DNA of 64,000 bases from a candidate division Hyd24-12 bacterium UBA6080 (GTDB taxonomy: Bacteria > Fermentibacterota > Fermentibacteria > Fermentibacterales > JCC-6), in NCBI GenBank assembly GCA_002436025.1, contig DIXM01000008.1:147960-211959 (forward strand). Reading direction: 5' to 3'. Made by a program: the position numbers and the translations under genes. Below are positions 52,411-60,937 of this stretch, piece by piece. Under the pieces are notes generated by a model. It did not search any database and was not told where the DNA came from. It saw only the letters and a program-made list of their open reading frames with translations. How positions within the stretch are numbered: the first letter of the stretch is position 1; each line of letters starts with the position of its first letter.

Positions 52411-54167
52411 TTCCTGACGAAACCCGCTACGGTTTGCGCCCTGTCGCCGAGGGGGGGTGGGATGCTTCCGTCAACCCTGACCTCGATGAGGGACGGGCCG
52501 GGGACGGCGAGAGCTTTGGGCAGGACTTCCGTCATCTCGCCGGGTTTCTCAACGATGAAGGTGGAAAGACCCATCGCTTTGGCTATCCCGGCTATATCAA
52601 GCTTCTTTTTGTACCTGACGGCTTCCATGGGGCGCTTCTTGCCCACCATCCTGCTGCCGTGCCAGGTGATGCCGTGCATGTTGTTGTGCTCCACGATCCA
52701 AATGACCGGTACATCGTACTCGGCGGCGGTGATGAGTTCCATGCCGTTCATCGTGAAGCAGCCGTCACCGATGATGGAGACGACCGGTCTTCTCGGTTCG
52801 GCAAGGGCCGCTCCCACCGGGGCAGCCGTGCCGTGCCCCATCGAACCGAAGCCCAGGTTGAGCACGAAATCCTGCTCGTCACGGATGCAGAGGTAGTGAA
52901 TGTTGAAGAGCATGTGGCCGCCGATGTCTGAGAAGATGATGGCGTCTCCCGGAAGGGCCAGTTCGAGGTCGGCACGCCAGCGCTGGGGTGTGAGGGGAAC
53001 TGCGTCAGATACCCTCAGTGCGCTCTCCAGACAGCGCTCGGACCAGGGGGGCACTGGAAGCTCCGCGCTCCAGTGGGATGCGGGCTGGTCCCCCGCCCTG
53101 ATGAAACGGTGGGCGTGGTAGACGATCTCGGTCAGTATGGCCTGGGCGTCACCCACCAGCGGGATGTCGACGGGGTAGTTCCGGCCGACCCGGTCGGGGT
53201 CTATGTCGAGCTGGATCAGGCAGGTGGTGGGTCTAAGGTCGCTGTGCCAGTTGAGCGTGGTGGTTTCATTAAGGGAGGCGCCTATCGTGAAGAGAACGTC
53301 GACGCCTGTACCGAGAACAGTCTCGCGGGCGACCTGATGGCCGGCGAACCCGAATACTCCGAGGGAGAGGGGATGGTTTTCCGGCAGCACGCCCTTGGCC
53401 CGGGGTGTTGTTGCAACCCTTGCGGGTATGAGCTCGGCCAGTGTGCGCAGTATCGAGCCCGCCCCGGCAATTGAAACCCCTGAACCCGCCAGGAAGACAG
53501 GGTGCCTTGCCGTCAGAAGGGCGCGGGTGGCCTTCTGAACTGCGTTGCGGTCGAACCCCCTGCTGTCGGGCCTGTATGTAGAGGGGTTGAACCACCCCTC
53601 ATCAACGGGTTTTTCCCAGAAATCCACGGGAATGTTGAGATGCACCGGGCCGGGGCGCCCCGTCAGTGCAGACCTGAGAGCCCTTCTGAGGTGGCCCGGC
53701 AGGTCCCTGGGCGATGTGACCATCGCAGAGTACTTGGTTACCGGGCGGAACATGGCCACTATGTCCATGTCTTCCCGGCCGGTCTCCTGGGCGGCACCCT
53801 TGCCTATGGCGTGGCTGGCGGCCTGGCCGGTCACCACGAGAAGGGGAACGCCGTCGGCGAACGCGCAGGAAACACCCGTCAGGAGGTTGGTTGCACCCGG
53901 CCCCGCTGTTCCCGCGCAGACGGCAATCCTCAGGCTGGTGCGGGCGTACCCGTCCGCCATGAAGGCGGCGCCTTCCTCGTGCTTGGTGACAATGAGCCTG
54001 AACCGGGGGTCGGTCTCCACGGCTTCGAAGAGGGGGTGAAGAAGCCCCCCAGGGATGCCGAAAACAACTGTCGCGCCCTCAGCTTCAAGGTATCGCAGGA
54101 ATACGTCAATAGCCCGTTCGGTGTTGACCGGAGCCGGCTGGGGCGTGGCTTTCTTGCTCTCGGCCAT
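52407..54167 (-). CDS. Acetolactate-synthase-like ThDP enzyme
   Basis: 586 residues of the thiamine-diphosphate decarboxylase/synthase superfamily. The catalytic Glu lies in VTKHEEGAAFMADGYAR, the PYR domain continues GTAGPGATNLLTGVSCA and GPVHLNIPVDF, the central domain follows, and the cofactor motif is GDGCFTMNGMELITAAEYD with VEHNNMHGI. It resembles acetolactate synthase large subunits and related enzymes, but no regulatory small subunit is nearby. The N-terminal 15 residues are Pro-rich. It starts one base into the kinase stop (TGATG) and is coupled to two citrate-synthase-fold proteins, suggesting a dedicated pathway rather than valine synthesis. Confidence 0.8.
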   Translation of the reverse strand: MAESKKATPQPAPVNTERAIDVFLRYLEAEGATVVFGIPGGLLHPLFEAVETDPRFRLIVTKHEEGAAFMADGYARTSLRIAVCAGTAGPGATNLLTGVSCAFADGVPLLVVTGQAASHAIGKGAAQETGREDMDIVAMFRPVTKYSAMVTSPRDLPGHLRRALRSALTGRPGPVHLNIPVDFWEKPVDEGWFNPSTYRPDSRGFDRNAVQKATRALLTARHPVFLAGSGVSIAGAGSILRTLAELIPARVATTPRAKGVLPENHPLSLGVFGFAGHQVARETVLGTGVDVLFTIGASLNETTTLNWHSDLRPTTCLIQLDIDPDRVGRNYPVDIPLVGDAQAILTEIVYHAHRFIRAGDQPASHWSAELPVPPWSERCLESALRVSDAVPLTPQRWRADLELALPGDAIIFSDIGGHMLFNIHYLCIRDEQDFVLNLGFGSMGHGTAAPVGAALAEPRRPVVSIIGDGCFTMNGMELITAAEYDVPVIWIVEHNNMHGITWHGSRMVGKKRPMEAVRYKKKLDIAGIAKAMGLSTFIVEKPGEMTEVLPKALAVPGPSLIEVRVDGSIPPPLGDRAQTVAGFVRK

Positions 54168-55894
54168 CAGACCACCCGGCGGATTGTCACGACCCTGTGG
54201 GTGAGGTCGTACTCGGATGGTTCGGCTGTTGTGAAAGTCTCAGGCAGGCCAGGCGGTTCGACCGGGAAATGCACCCAGAAGGTGCTCCCTCGGCCAGGAA
54301 GGGACATGACCTCGAGTTTTCCGCCAATTCGGTCAAGAAGCCTGACCACAACGGAAAGGCCCAGGCCGTGGCTGTTCCTTCCGCGCATCACGGGATCGGA
54401 GCCGCCGGCCTGGAAGATCATCTGAATGTGCTCTTCCGCGATGCCGCGGCCTGTGTCGGAGAGCTTTATGGTCAGGAAACCGGGTTTCCCGTCGAGCTCA
54501 AGAACGATGCTGCCGCGTTCGGTGTACTTGACCGCGTTGGTCAGCAGGTTGTCCACGACACGGTCGAGCACCATCCTGTCGATGAGTATCCACTCGGGTC
54601 GCTCCCGGGTGGCAATGACACTGACCCTGATGCCCCGGTCCCCCACCAGCGCCCGAAGCCTTCTGCGGAACGACTCTTCGAGCGGAGCGGTCTCGACGGG
54701 CTCGGGGAGGAACTGCATGTCGGCGGGGTCTGTGGTCTGCAGTTGGAGGACGTCGTCGAGAAGGCCGCGCATCCTGTCAACAGCAAGCTTCTGTTCCTCC
54801 ACCAGCCACAGGCTGTCGAAGTCAAGCTTCTCACCTATGACCTCACTGGTCTGGAGCATGACGGTAAGCGGGTTCTTCATGTCGTGAGATACGCCCTTGA
54901 GGGCGGAAGTGCGTTCAGCAAGTATTGCCTGCAGACGTTTCGCAAGCTGCTCGCTGTTCCGGGTGCGTTCGACCACTTGTTCCTCGAGACGCCTGTTCCA
55001 CGCACGCTGCCGGTGATGGAGGCTCATGATCTCCTGCTGGGCTTCCTGGTTCTCGACAACCAGTTGTGACAGCCCCCGGTTGATGTCGTCGGCGACTTTC
55101 AGGTTGCGCCGGTTGGCCCGCAGCAGCTCCCAGATGTACCCCGCCGAGGCCCCGAGTATCGGGATGACTCCCCAGACGAAGGCTGTCAGGAGAAGCGGCC
55201 CGAGGCTGAGGGTCGAGATGACAAGCGATGCGCACGCCCCCGCGAGGGCGCCCATGAGCACGGGAAGCCAGCGGCTCTTCTCATAGACCGTAAGGACGTA
55301 TTCGCAGTGGTCGTCACCGTTGCAGATGCAGGAGGTCTCACTCAGTTGGGCCGCCGGAAGGTCCCAGAGTTCGGGAAGTGCCTCGGCCTGAGCCTGCCGG
55401 GAGAGACAGAGAAGCCTGCTCTCCTTGCGGGTCGAGTAGTAGCGAAGCCTGAACCTGTTGTCTCCGATGCTCTCGAAATCACCCCGGCTGAAGGAGGAGA
55501 TGGACGGGAAGTGGTTCTGCCCCATCTCAAGCATCCGAACAGGCGACGTGGCCCAAAGCAGGAAGCGGAGCGGCCCGTAGCTGTCCTTCATCCTGTGGAT
55601 GCACGCCTTCATGAAGGCCTGGTCGCTCCCGACCCAGGAATGAACCCGGTGCATTATGGCTTCGGCCTGTTCAAGGCTTATCCAGCCCCGGCAGTTGTGG
55701 AGCTGCTCCACGGGAATACCCGCTTCCCAGCTCAGAGAATCGAGTTTTTCGGAGCCGTAGGTCTCTTCAACGAACCTGCAGAGTGAGCGGATGATGCGAA
55801 GGTTCAGGTCTCCCCGGACATGGTTGGTCTCACCGTTATGGTCGCCGTCTACAGCTTCGACGGCACCCTGGGGTCTCAACTCGGGGTCGGCCAT
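54167..55894 (-). CDS. Membrane sensor histidine kinase with V4R/HNOB-like input domain
   Basis: About 575 residues from ATG 55894 (GGAGG upstream). The N-terminal 190 residues resemble a haem-NO-binding/V4R-type sensory fold ending in CICNGDDHCEYVLTVYE. Two transmembrane segments follow (VLMGALAGACASLVISTLSL and LLLTAFVWGVIPILGASAGY), a coiled coil, then the dimerisation box GVSHDMKNPLTVMLQ and the ATPase domain with NLLTNAVKYTERG, DTGRGI and GRNSHGLGLSVV. No response regulator adjoins it. It heads an operon of metabolic genes, an unusual setting that suggests it controls or senses their pathway. Confidence 0.8.
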   Translation of the reverse strand: MADPELRPQGAVEAVDGDHNGETNHVRGDLNLRIIRSLCRFVEETYGSEKLDSLSWEAGIPVEQLHNCRGWISLEQAEAIMHRVHSWVGSDQAFMKACIHRMKDSYGPLRFLLWATSPVRMLEMGQNHFPSISSFSRGDFESIGDNRFRLRYYSTRKESRLLCLSRQAQAEALPELWDLPAAQLSETSCICNGDDHCEYVLTVYEKSRWLPVLMGALAGACASLVISTLSLGPLLLTAFVWGVIPILGASAGYIWELLRANRRNLKVADDINRGLSQLVVENQEAQQEIMSLHHRQRAWNRRLEEQVVERTRNSEQLAKRLQAILAERTSALKGVSHDMKNPLTVMLQTSEVIGEKLDFDSLWLVEEQKLAVDRMRGLLDDVLQLQTTDPADMQFLPEPVETAPLEESFRRRLRALVGDRGIRVSVIATRERPEWILIDRMVLDRVVDNLLTNAVKYTERGSIVLELDGKPGFLTIKLSDTGRGIAEEHIQMIFQAGGSDPVMRGRNSHGLGLSVVVRLLDRIGGKLEVMSLPGRGSTFWVHFPVEPPGLPETFTTAEPSEYDLTHRVVTIRRVV

Positions 55895-56060
55895 GAAACC
55901 TCCGATCGCGGGAAACAGGAAAGCATCAGAAGCAAAAACAAGATAGCACACAGTGCCAACTGCGAATCGAATGATAGCGCAGTACCGATGATGCGGTCAA
56001 TCCCACCGGGGTGATGATTTAGCCCTGCTCTCGAAGCCAGGAGCTGATGGACGGGAGGGA

Positions 56061-56306
56061 ATGCAGTGCAAGGTATCCGAAAAGGTTGAGCTCTTTGAAT
56101 CAACGGCAATACCTGACCTCTCGGTCTTCTCTCCAACTGAGATGCAGGTGCTGGCATCCATAGCGCACCAGCTCGAGGGGTGCAGCGTGGTTCAGCTCAG
56201 CGAGCGGTCACATGCGGAAAAGGGTTTCACCGACACGGAGACGGGGCGGCTCATCTCCTACGAGTTCGCCCGCGACCTGAACCTGGGTCTTGCGGGGGAA
56301 GGGTGA
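56061..56306 (+). CDS. Small hypothetical protein
   Basis: 81 residues; ATG 56061 closely follows GGGAGGGA, a tight spacing. It is acidic, with a helical middle (SPTEMQVLASIAHQLEG) and a Cys at position 3. Its last 56 bases overlap the end of the convergent gene at 56251. No homology is recognised. A partner of the neighbouring regulator (for example a type II toxin-antitoxin component) is conceivable. Confidence 0.4.
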   Translation: MQCKVSEKVELFESTAIPDLSVFSPTEMQVLASIAHQLEGCSVVQLSERSHAEKGFTDTETGRLISYEFARDLNLGLAGEG

Positions 56307-57045
56307 AGGGGCATCTCTTCGCATCATGATCACCGCTCACACCCTTTTCCCGAAAGATACCCGCAAGCCTCTGCCAAAGCCGTGTATGAACCTTCGGCCT
56401 GTTCCTTGTCATCTCGAACCATGCGGCCTCAGGGAACCTGGCATACAACTCCATCCGTCTCAGCACATCCCGACCGGTCTGCTTCCCCGATTCGACTTTC
56501 TGGATGGTGAACGGCGAAAAGTCGAAGAGTAGACCGAACTCCCGAAGCGAAAGACCCAGGCTTGCCCGGAACTCCCTTGCTTCTTCCGAACCGAAGCTCT
56601 CACATGCTGCCGGCTCAAAAACGAGGCAGGATGGTCCACGTCTGCCGATGGTTGTCAGCAGCACGAATGGATCGGCTTCATATGGACTGATGCCTGTAGC
56701 CACGCAGTACTCCGGATATGCCGGGTTTTCCCGGGAGGGGATCCTGTCACTGAAGGAGGGAAAGAGCTGTACAGAGAAGAAGCTCTTCCGGGTAAGGGGA
56801 AGCTCGGGTCCCACCGATACCGCATCGTGTTGCCTTAGGTAGGCGTCTTCGTAAGTGAACCGGAAACCCTGCTTCCCATCCGGGTTGGCATGCCGTTCCA
56901 GCCTGCCTGCATGATCCCGAGCCCTTCGGCCTTCTGCGAAGACATCCACACTGAATGATTTTCGAAAACAGGCCGGATGCAGGCCGTAGTGCCCTTCCTG
57001 CCGCACTTCCATCTCTTCTCCGCAGTGAAAGCATCGCATCCTCAT
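56251..57045 (-). CDS. Zinc-finger XRE-family regulator (MqsA/HipB-like)
   Basis: About 264 residues. The N-terminus has CFHCGEEM and HPACF, a four-ligand metal knuckle like those in MqsA and in HipA-related N-termini. A C-terminal helix-turn-helix (LGLSLREFGLLFDFSPFTIQ, then KVESGKQ) is of the XRE type. The centre has EYCVATGISPYEADPFVLLT. Starts at 57045 and 57039 are both possible; AAGGGAG is better spaced for 57039. It probably represses its own promoter. Confidence 0.65.
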   Translation of the reverse strand: MRMRCFHCGEEMEVRQEGHYGLHPACFRKSFSVDVFAEGRRARDHAGRLERHANPDGKQGFRFTYEDAYLRQHDAVSVGPELPLTRKSFFSVQLFPSFSDRIPSRENPAYPEYCVATGISPYEADPFVLLTTIGRRGPSCLVFEPAACESFGSEEAREFRASLGLSLREFGLLFDFSPFTIQKVESGKQTGRDVLRRMELYARFPEAAWFEMTRNRPKVHTRLWQRLAGIFREKGVSGDHDAKRCPFTLPPQDPGSGRGRTRRR

Positions 57046-57179
57046 GGCTCCCTTCATCGGGGAACATCGAAGGGTCCGATACTGTTGTCAAGTTGGCACA
57101 CTAAGTTACTGTTGCTTATCTAGTACACTTACATCACAGTTCCAACGGAAAGGAAACACTCGACCTCTTCTCTCGGGTT

Positions 57180-57740
57180 TTACATAACCTTCAGGGCAGG
57201 GGGAAGGTCTTCATTCGCTGTCAGTTCATCGCAGCTGAACCTGTGGTGTGTTCGCAGGGCTTCAATCATCAAGTTGGCGGTTTTCAGGTCGAAGCGGTTC
57301 TCGTGCACTGCAAGGTTTATCAGGTCACGAGTTGTTACGACGCTGTTCGCGAGCCTCAACCGGTCTACCGCTCTGCGGAAACACCCGGTCTTCTCATCAC
57401 AGGCGAGAACGCACTTTCTGATCGCCGCGAACGCCAGACTTGACGCTTCTCCCCGCCCGAGTCCGCTGTCCAGAAGGCTGATGTAGATTCCCACAGCCTC
57501 GACTGATTCGGGATCCGTTACCTCCAAGGCGCTTGAATCTGCAAGTATGGCCAGCCCGGCTTGCTGTGCCGGATCGGTTATCTCATCGAAGACGGACCGT
57601 GTGATGACGATTCTGAAACGCTTCGCTTCAGTCAGAACCGCTGTCTGTCCCGCTTTCAGGAAGTTGATCAGAACGCATGCATCAACCACCAGGACATAAC
57701 TGTCTTGAGACGGCACTGTCTGTGCGGATCGCTTATCCAA
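57180..57740 (-). CDS. PIN-domain protein, probable toxin
   Basis: About 186 residues. The PIN fold is shown by VLVVDACVLINFLKAG (first Asp), SVFDEITDPAQQ, GLGRGEASSLAFA (Glu) and VLACDEKTG (Asp), the acidic residues that bind metal in PIN ribonucleases. The frame begins inside the preceding gene and has no ATG in a useful place; TTG 57740 or GTG 57716 are likely starts. It overlaps and follows the XRE-ImmA/IrrE gene, a pairing typical of toxin-antitoxin or stress loci. Confidence 0.75.
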   Translation of the reverse strand: MDKRSAQTVPSQDSYVLVVDACVLINFLKAGQTAVLTEAKRFRIVITRSVFDEITDPAQQAGLAILADSSALEVTDPESVEAVGIYISLLDSGLGRGEASSLAFAAIRKCVLACDEKTGCFRRAVDRLRLANSVVTTRDLINLAVHENRFDLKTANLMIEALRTHHRFSCDELTANEDLPPALKVM

Positions 57741-58977
57741 TGGGATCAAACCCTGAGAGCGCCTCCTCCACATGCTCCCTGTCCATGTCAGCAAGAGCGG
57801 CTATCTCAATCAGTCTTCCGGTGGTGATCGAACCTCTGCGATAGGCTTCCAGGGCAAGCCCGAGAAGCCTGTCCCGTAAGTTGGATCCCTCACCTCCCTC
57901 GCAAAGGGAGGGAGTTTGGAACAGCGCACTCAGACCCCTGTGAGCGCCGCTCTTCAGCCCGTTGATGAAGCTGTCCCTGTCTTTCTCCGAGAGCAGATGG
58001 ATGTTGGACAACCTGTATGCGGCGGCTTCAGGACTGATTCCGAAGTGGGCGGCGAGCAGGAGTACGTCATAGACTTGTATGCTCTGTTCCACCGTCTTGT
58101 TGCGTTCGTTCGCTTCCACCGCGTCATCACCATTGAAGGTTGAGTATTCCACCCGGGAAGGTCTTCCCTTGCCGGCGGAATGAATGAAGCTGAGGCAGCC
58201 TTCCTCCGGGGCTAGAAAAGCTGCTGCAAAAGCGTTCGCCCGTACCTCTCTTAGGGTTGGTGCGTCAGAGCTGCAGCTGACCACGACTTTGGAATCCTTC
58301 TGCAGGTCAAGGAGAACATGAGCGTACTCGTGCGCAAGGGAAAACCTTCTTCGAGTGGAAGGATGGTTCAAGTTGACGAAAACATGGAAGCCGCCGCCCT
58401 CCATGATGGAAACGCCCGAAATCTCGTTGGAAAGGGGCACAATGCTTGCACAGATGCCGCTGTCTTCAAGAACGCTGATAACGTTCCCGATAGAGCTGCT
58501 GCCCAGACCAAGCCGCTGTCGCTCATGAGCGGCGGCCCTTTCACCCTGCCGGACAGCATCGATCCTGGATGAAGGGGGCTGAATCCTGTAACCGGGGAGG
58601 GAATCCGCCGCCCTGGGAACACCGAGTATCTCCTCAAGCCTTGAGACCTCTTTGCCTATTCTGACGCATCTGCGAATGCACGCTTGGGCTTCTTCGTTTT
58701 CCTGCAACCCGGGATCTGCCCTGAGCAGCACAATGGTCGGGTCAATCCCCCCAGGGTTGAACAGCATCGATTCCACATCGCAGCCCAGCCGGTAAGCCAT
58801 GTTCTCAAGCACCGAAATACCGGGACTTTTCTCACCTGACTCGTACTGTGCAAGTGTTGAACGGGATACACCAAGCCATCCGGCCAGGATTTCCTGGGAG
58901 ATGCCCTGCTTCTCCCGATAACTGCGAAGTCTTTCTGAAAGGCTGCTTTCGGTCACTTCAAGCTCCTGTCGCCTCAA
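57733..58977 (-). CDS. XRE-family regulator with ImmA/IrrE metallopeptidase domain
   Basis: 414 residues. The N-terminal helix-turn-helix is LRSYREKQGISQEILAGWLG and SRSTLAQYESGEKSPGISVL. The central zinc peptidase has FSLAHEYAHVLLDL (HExxH variant HEYAH) and a following EVRANAFAAAFLAP (Glu ligand helix). COG2856-type proteins cleave or regulate repressors and act as antitoxins. It is followed by a PIN-domain gene with overlapping frames, so this is probably a two-gene toxin-antitoxin-like system. The ATG start stands at the edge of a 319-base divergent region. Confidence 0.85.
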   Translation of the reverse strand: MRRQELEVTESSLSERLRSYREKQGISQEILAGWLGVSRSTLAQYESGEKSPGISVLENMAYRLGCDVESMLFNPGGIDPTIVLLRADPGLQENEEAQACIRRCVRIGKEVSRLEEILGVPRAADSLPGYRIQPPSSRIDAVRQGERAAAHERQRLGLGSSSIGNVISVLEDSGICASIVPLSNEISGVSIMEGGGFHVFVNLNHPSTRRRFSLAHEYAHVLLDLQKDSKVVVSCSSDAPTLREVRANAFAAAFLAPEEGCLSFIHSAGKGRPSRVEYSTFNGDDAVEANERNKTVEQSIQVYDVLLLAAHFGISPEAAAYRLSNIHLLSEKDRDSFINGLKSGAHRGLSALFQTPSLCEGGEGSNLRDRLLGLALEAYRRGSITTGRLIEIAALADMDREHVEEALSGFDPIG

Positions 58978-59296
58978 TTCACAAGGAAGAGCTGCAGTAG
59001 TGTGAGTAACTTCATACCCTGCCGGAATCTCCTCTTTCCATCTCTGATGCGAATTTACTGAGTGTATCTCATTCTGTCAATATTTGCCAAACTTTGATAC
59101 TGATGCATTCCAGCTCCCAAGAATGCAAACCCCCTGCGACTTCAGTGGAACACCGCGAAAACACTGACCAGATTCAACCGGTTTTCCCCGTTCATCCTTC
59201 TAAATAGAATATGCGTATGGGTCAAAGGAATCCACCTGCCTCCGTAAGCGCAAGGGTGGAGCTGTCCAGGGTGTTCTTGAAAGGGATCGGGCTGCG
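58978..59296. promoter_or_regulatory. Divergent intergenic region
   Basis: It separates the minus-strand XRE-peptidase gene and the plus-strand gene at 59297 and should hold both promoters. No clear palindrome or repeat is seen. A 53-codon frame from ATG 59217 runs into the next gene out of frame and has no ribosome site. Confidence 0.5.
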
Positions 59297-60514
59297 ATGG
59301 CACACAAGTGGGAATTCAGCACACGATTTCGCCGCAGCGCCTTTGGATGGAGGTCACAGCTTCCCATTCAGCGGATAAAAGAAGCCGTCAGGGAAATCAA
59401 GGCCGTGGCAAGGAAGAACAAGGCCCTTGGCGCCGAAGGGGCGGTACTCTTCCTCGAGAAGCTCGCACCAGCCATTGAAAACGTCGACAGCTCCTCGGGC
59501 GCCATCGGAACCACCACCAACAATGCTATAGATGAACTCGTCGCCATCATTGCCGATGCCCCCGCTGATGCCGCCACACGTTCGAACTGGCTGGACCGGC
59601 TCTGGAAGGCGGTTGAGGCGGATGGAATTGGTTACCTCGACGAGATCCCCGACAACTGGGGTAGACTCTGCGCCTCACAGACCATGGCTTCATACTGGGC
59701 TGACGTTATCATTGAGGATGTAAGGTTCAACTGGGGTGATGAACAGGCACTCGGTGGTTACTATGTGGGGACTTCCGCATGCCTGAGCTGCCTTTCCCAT
59801 TCGGGAAGGTACACCGAGCTGCTGGAGCTTCTGAACCTTTCGCCGAACCAGTCCTGGCATTACCGTATCTGGGGCACCAAAGCCCTTGCAGCGACGGGAA
59901 AACCCGATGAAGCCATCAGGTTCGCCTACTCCTCAAGGGATGCCGGCCTGGACACCTACCTGTTCGCAGCAACCTGCGAGGACATCCTTCTCTCCCAGGG
60001 AAAGATCGAAGAAGCACTCAACAGCTTTGCAGTAGCCGCCAACCGTCGTACCACCGGTCTGGCTTCCTTCAGGGCGATTCAAGCAAAGTACCCAAGTAAG
60101 ACTCCCGAAGAGATTCTCACGCTCCTTGTTGACGAATCACCCGGTCATGAGGGCAGGTGGTTCGCTGCTGCGAAATCCGCCGGGCTTCTCGAGGAAGCCG
60201 CCGCCATAGCAGAAGAGTTCCCCACCGATCCGATAACGCTCACCCGCGCAGCAAGGGACTTCCTCGCCACAAACCCAGGATTCTCGGCAAAAGTCGGCTA
60301 TGCCGCAATACACTGGCTTCTCGATGGTTACGGTCACGACATCCTTCCCACAGACATCATTGCGGCATGCACCGTAACCCTGCTTGCTGCCGAACAAGCG
60401 GGCTGTCTTGCTGATGTCAAAGCCAGGATGGTCCGGCTCATAGAGTCGCCTTTCCGCCAGGGAAGCTACATGGCCAAGCTTGTTCAGTTCTGCCTGAGAG
60501 AAAGGGAGAGCTGA
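59297..60514 (+). CDS. Helical-repeat (TPR-like) protein of unknown function
   Basis: 405 residues, soluble and almost entirely alpha-helical. Degenerate TPR/SEL-like repeats appear at about 150-290 (for example GRYTELLELLNLSPNQSWHY, ALAATGKPDEAIRFAYSS, ILLSQGKIEEALNSFAVA). The N-terminus is basic. An AAAGGGA site lies ten bases before ATG 59297. No catalytic motif. It is probably a scaffold or adaptor; neighbouring genes give no firm hint. Confidence 0.7.
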   Translation: MAHKWEFSTRFRRSAFGWRSQLPIQRIKEAVREIKAVARKNKALGAEGAVLFLEKLAPAIENVDSSSGAIGTTTNNAIDELVAIIADAPADAATRSNWLDRLWKAVEADGIGYLDEIPDNWGRLCASQTMASYWADVIIEDVRFNWGDEQALGGYYVGTSACLSCLSHSGRYTELLELLNLSPNQSWHYRIWGTKALAATGKPDEAIRFAYSSRDAGLDTYLFAATCEDILLSQGKIEEALNSFAVAANRRTTGLASFRAIQAKYPSKTPEEILTLLVDESPGHEGRWFAAAKSAGLLEEAAAIAEEFPTDPITLTRAARDFLATNPGFSAKVGYAAIHWLLDGYGHDILPTDIIAACTVTLLAAEQAGCLADVKARMVRLIESPFRQGSYMAKLVQFCLRERES

Positions 60515-60823
60515 TTTCCCGACTCTGAGAGAAGCTCAGGTCTTACAGGCTAGTACTCCATAAAAAAGCGCTCATATAGCGATCTAGTTGCGACCGCTCA
60601 TCAGGGTCGCTCTGCTCGTTACAAATCAGAAGCCATCTTGTGTTCCCCTGAATCAGTGCAGTGCCTCCTCCAGTCTGGCATTTCGGCAGGAATTGATTGA
60701 GGGAGAACAGTGGTAATAACTCCTTAAAATGGCTTCCGGGTGTGGCTGTTCAATCATTCTCCCTTTGCCCTTGAAAATCTCCAGATGAAAGCCGTACTTA
60801 AAGGCAAGGGGAGGTGAACGGGT
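60515..60823. other. Intergenic region before the radical SAM cluster
   Basis: A short stem (GCGACC/GGTCGC around 60589-60609) may end the previous transcript. The right end holds the strong ribosome site AAGGGGAGGTGA (60806-60817) of the peptide gene at 60824. No gene above 20 codons with a good start is seen. Confidence 0.5.
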
Positions 60824-60937
60824 ATGTTTCACGCAATATCTGTATGCAATAGTCTTGATTGTGGTTCTATTGGGAACATTGTCTCAAGTATCGATACGAG
60901 ACGCTGTCACTCCATCTTCAGATGGGATGTCCAATGA
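60824..60937 (+). CDS. 37-residue Cys-containing peptide coupled to the maturase
   Basis: ATG 60824 lies seven bases after an ideal GGGGAGGTG site. The product has 37 residues with Cys at 8, 13 and 28 (CNSLDC and RRCH). Its stop overlaps the start of the radical SAM gene as ATGA. It may be a RiPP precursor or a leader ORF that sets translation of the maturase. It has no signal peptide. It is too short for ordinary gene finders, and the usual call would wrongly extend the radical SAM gene through it in another frame. Confidence 0.5.
   Translation: MFHAISVCNSLDCGSIGNIVSSIDTRRCHSIFRWDVQ

Noticed and set aside
52168..55069. Long plus-strand open frames opposite the ThDP and kinase genes (242, 307 and 290 codons)
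   Set aside because: They are antisense to genes with clear catalytic motifs and coupled starts; the composition is typical of high-GC shadows.
50846..57108. Shared 16-base promoter motif at 50846 and 57093 (TTGGCACACTAA plus TTA)
   Set aside because: Only 12 exact bases match and the two genes have unrelated functions; chance cannot be excluded.
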